This document shows, in pieces, positions 4,993 through 7,033 of a stretch of 7,033 bases of DNA; positions within the stretch are counted from its first letter, which is position 1; the number at the start of each line of letters is the position of its first letter. Position numbers and translations under genes: made by a program. Source of the DNA: CAYSPU01 sp964432995 (GTDB taxonomy: Bacteria > Verrucomicrobiota > Verrucomicrobiia > Limisphaerales > JAHDYP01). Below the pieces are notes generated by a model. That model was not told where the DNA came from. It made no database searches and saw only the letters and a list, made by a program, of their open reading frames with translations. The DNA is taken from NCBI GenBank assembly GCA_964432995.1, contig CAYSPU010000288.1, positions 1 to 7,033 on the forward strand. The letters are read 5' to 3'.

Positions 4993-6642
4993 GTGCAATT
5001 GGCACCGGACTACACCCCGGAATTCGACTCCCTCAGGGACCGCCTGCTGGAAGTGGCGCAGATCCGGTCGGTCGACCAGTTGTTCGACCGGGTGGTGACG
5101 CGGTTGGCGGAGCGGCCGCACATCGCCTTGGCGCGGGTGTGGCTTTTGGAAAAGGGGGACCGGTGCGCGGAGTGCGTTTTTGGATCGGATTGTTCGGGGC
5201 GGGACCGCTGTCTGCACTTGGCGGCGAGTGCGGGGCGTTCGATCGTCGATCCCGCCGTGGAATGGTCGCGCACCGGAGGAGGATTCCGCCGTGTGCCCCT
5301 TGGGGTGACGAACCTGGGGAAGATCGCCGCGACTGGGGAGGCGGTGGTGGTGAAGGACGTGGGGAGCGATTACGGTCAGTTTTTGCGACCGGACTGGGCG
5401 CGGCGGGAAGGGATTCGGGGGTTCAACGGGCAGCCGATCATCCACCGGGGGGAGACCTTGGGAGTGCTGGCGATCTACACGCGGATTCCGACTCCGGAGG
5501 CGGGTCCGGGCTGGGTTCGGGTTTTTGCGGATCACATTGCGGCAGCTTTGGTGAATGCGCGGGCATTCGAGGAGATCGAGCGCCTGAAGAGCCATCTGGA
5601 GCTCGAGAACCTCTATCTGCGCGAGGAGGTGGAGGAGGCCAAGGCGCTGGGGGGAATCCTGGGGCGGAGTGACGCGTTGCGGCAGGCGGTGCGGCGGATC
5701 GACCTGGTGGCGCCGACGGATGCCACGGTACTGATTCTGGGCGAATCGGGAACGGGCAAGGAACTGGTCGCGCGCGAAATCCACCGTCGGAGCCAGCGCC
5801 ACGACCAGCCGTTGATCCGCGTCAACTGCGCCTCCGTACCGCGGGAACTCTACGAGAGCGAGTTCTTCGGGCACGTCAAAGGGGCATTCACGGGCGCGCT
5901 CAAGGATCGCGCCGGCCGCTTCGAGGCCGCCGACCAGGGAACGCTGTTCCTGGACGAAGTGGGCGAGATTCCCTGGGATCTGCAGAGCAAGTTCCTGCGG
6001 GTTCTCCAGGAGAAGCAGTATGAGCGCGTAGGGGAAGAGCGCACGCGGACGGTGGACGTGCGGATCATTGCCGCCACGAACCGCGAGCTGGAACAGGAGA
6101 TTGCCAAGGGGCGGTTTCGCCAGGACTTGTTCTACCGCCTGAACGTCTTCCCCATCGAGGTTCCGCCCCTCCGCCGGCGCCGGGAGGACATCGTATTGCT
6201 GGCGGAGCATTTCCTCGATCAGGCCGCCCGCCGGCTGCGGCTGGCGGTGCCGCGGCTGAACGACAGTCACCGGGCCCAACTCGAAGCCTACGACTGGCCC
6301 GGCAACGTCCGCGAGCTGCAGAACGTCGTCGAGCGCGCCGTGATCCTCTCGCGCTCGGGCGCGCTCCATCTGGACGTTCCGCTGACCGATGCCGCGCCGC
6401 TGCCCGTCGAGCCAACGGCGCCGGCCACACCGCGCTCGGCGGCCGCCAGCACCCCGTTGAGCGAGAGTCAGCTCCGCGAGTTCGAGAAGGCGAACCTCCT
6501 TGCGGCGCTGGAACGCTGTGCCTGGAAGATCCACGGGCCGGACGGGGCCGCCAGCTTGATGGGAATCAAGCCGACGACCTTGTTCTCCCGGATCAAGCGC
6601 CTGGGGCTCCAGCGCCCACGGGGCGCGCTTCCGGCGGCCTGA
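4993..6642 (+). CDS. Sigma-54-dependent transcriptional activator with GAF sensor, AAA+ and Fis-type HTH
   Basis: This 549-residue bacterial enhancer-binding protein should use ATP hydrolysis to open sigma-54 polymerase complexes. The GAF sensor domain spans about residues 15-190 and a coiled linker about 191-215. The AAA+ domain spans about 220-450. It shows Walker A GESGTGKE (250-257), the GAFTGA loop that contacts sigma-54 (297-302), Walker B TLFLDEVGEI (317-326), the arginine-finger region GRFRQDLFYRLNVF (373-386) and sensor II WPGNVRELQN (435-444). A proline/alanine-rich linker (about 464-490) leads to a Fis-type HTH (about 495-540). The layout is that of the FhlA/NorR class. The GAF domain carries C58, C61, C67 and C73, a possible metal or Fe-S site. 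The start is a GTG with no Shine-Dalgarno; the frame stays open upstream to a stop at 4855-4857 but offers no ATG, GTG or TTG there. The likely target is the divergent hydrolase gene. Confidence 0.95.
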   Translation: MQLAPDYTPEFDSLRDRLLEVAQIRSVDQLFDRVVTRLAERPHIALARVWLLEKGDRCAECVFGSDCSGRDRCLHLAASAGRSIVDPAVEWSRTGGGFRRVPLGVTNLGKIAATGEAVVVKDVGSDYGQFLRPDWARREGIRGFNGQPIIHRGETLGVLAIYTRIPTPEAGPGWVRVFADHIAAALVNARAFEEIERLKSHLELENLYLREEVEEAKALGGILGRSDALRQAVRRIDLVAPTDATVLILGESGTGKELVAREIHRRSQRHDQPLIRVNCASVPRELYESEFFGHVKGAFTGALKDRAGRFEAADQGTLFLDEVGEIPWDLQSKFLRVLQEKQYERVGEERTRTVDVRIIAATNRELEQEIAKGRFRQDLFYRLNVFPIEVPPLRRRREDIVLLAEHFLDQAARRLRLAVPRLNDSHRAQLEAYDWPGNVRELQNVVERAVILSRSGALHLDVPLTDAAPLPVEPTAPATPRSAAASTPLSESQLREFEKANLLAALERCAWKIHGPDGAASLMGIKPTTLFSRIKRLGLQRPRGALPAA

Positions 6643-6685
6643 CGCGCCAAGGGGGGAAGCGGTCTCTCCCCGCCCCATTCCGGGA

Positions 6686-6712
6686 TCGCCCTTCGCGCCC
6701 GGGGCAGGGCGA
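6686..6712 (+). terminator. Weak hairpin downstream of the activator gene
   Basis: The arms TCGCCCT (6686-6692) and AGGGCGA (6706-6712) pair around a 13-base GC-rich loop that can itself fold (GCCC-g-GGGC). It begins 43 bases after the regulator's stop codon. No T tract follows directly; the nearest is TTGTTTTT at 6752-6759. It is a possible transcription end for the regulator, with weak support. Confidence 0.3.
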
Positions 6713-6797
6713 CCTCGCCGACGGCGCCGCACGTTGCGGTCTCCGAAGGTCTTGTTTTTCGCGCTCGTTGCCGGGCTGCTTCTTTCGATTAAAGCGG

Positions 6798-6826
6798 CGC
6801 GGCCGGTTCCTAGGGAACCGGCCGCG
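6798..6826 (-). terminator. Perfect 13-bp hairpin terminator between convergent rplQ and activator genes
   Basis: CGCGGCCGGTTCC (6798-6810) and GGAACCGGCCGCG (6814-6826) are perfectly complementary around a TAG loop. The hairpin starts 27 bases after the rplQ stop codon, the usual place for an intrinsic terminator ending the ribosomal-protein operon. The bases after it on the minus strand are CCGCTTTAATCG, so the U tract is weak. The convergent arrangement and symmetry would allow it to stop transcription from both sides. Confidence 0.7.
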
Positions 6827-6853
6827 GGCAGAGCTTCTCGCTGGGGGAAGGGC

Positions 6854-7033
6854 CTACTTCTTCTCGGCTTCTTCCGTGGGCTTGGTCGCGGCGGGTGCGG
6901 GAACGGGGTTTTCGACCCATTCGAGAATCGCCAGTTGGGAGGCGTCGCCGGGGCGCTGGCCGAGATGCAGGATACGCGTGTAGCCGCCGGCGCGCTCCTT
7001 GAAGGCCGGGGCGAGTTCCTCGAAGAGGATACG
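6854..7033 (-). CDS. rplQ: 50S ribosomal protein L17 (bL17), C-terminal fragment
   Basis: The last 59 codons and the TAG stop are present; the N-terminal part lies beyond the right edge. The diagnostic segment is LFEELAPAFKERAGGYTRIL, followed by HLGQRPGDASQLAILEWVE. This corresponds to the well conserved bL17 C-terminal core ('YxxRxGGYTRIxxxxxRxGDxxxMxxIELV'). A charged Pro/Ala/Glu/Lys tail then ends in EEAEKK. bL17 sits near the exit of the peptide tunnel of the large subunit. rplQ is usually the last gene of the alpha ribosomal operon (with rpoA), which fits the terminator hairpin just downstream. Confidence 0.94.
   Translation of the reverse strand, partial: RILFEELAPAFKERAGGYTRILHLGQRPGDASQLAILEWVENPVPAPAATKPTEEAEKK

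Noticed and set aside
4998..5015. A plus-strand TTGGCAC resembling a -24 sigma-54 element
   Set aside because: There is no GC at the required distance of 10 bases after the GG, and it lies within the start of the regulator's coding sequence.
4795..6732. A 645-residue open frame on the minus strand opposite the activator
   Set aside because: It is the antisense shadow of a gene with clear AAA+ motifs. Its translation is Arg/Pro/Gly-rich with no recognisable domain; high GC makes such frames common.

Overview
The window is a high-GC bacterial chromosome fragment with five protein genes, two of them cut by the window edges. A divergent regulator/enzyme pair sits between housekeeping genes. The layout and the style of the ribosomal L17 and RuvB termini would fit the Verrucomicrobiota or a related PVC lineage. 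That assignment is tentative, because no rRNA or other decisive marker is present. Shine-Dalgarno sequences are weak or absent in front of most genes.

Layout, left to right. Positions 1-110 (minus) hold the first 36 codons of ruvB (Holliday junction helicase), running off the left edge. Positions 111-288 are non-coding and carry a strong G-quadruplex motif and a GC-rich hairpin. Positions 289-1335 (minus) are rsgA, the circularly permuted ribosome-assembly GTPase. After a 127-base gap, 1463-4486 (minus) encodes a large exported GH78-type (alpha-L-rhamnosidase-like) glycoside hydrolase. Positions 4487-4992 are a 506-base divergent intergenic region. Positions 4993-6642 (plus) encode a sigma-54-dependent activator with GAF, AAA+ and Fis-type HTH domains. 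Positions 6643-6853 are a convergent intergenic region with a perfect 13-bp hairpin. Positions 6854-7033 (minus) hold the C-terminus of rplQ (ribosomal protein bL17), running off the right edge.

The main point of interest is the divergent pair. The intergenic region contains a good match to a sigma-54 promoter (TGGCAC-N5-CTGC, with the GG-N10-GC signature) pointing at the glycoside hydrolase. About 80-100 bases upstream of it is a 7-bp dyad in the position expected for an activator binding site. The regulator has everything needed to act at such a promoter: GAFTGA loop, Walker A and B, and an HTH. Its GAF domain also carries four closely spaced cysteines (C-x2-C-x5-C-x5-C) that could hold a metal or Fe-S cluster. 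The working model is a local switch: the GAF domain senses a ligand or redox state and turns on one secreted rhamnosidase-like enzyme through sigma-54. The components are read from the sequence; the circuit is inference.
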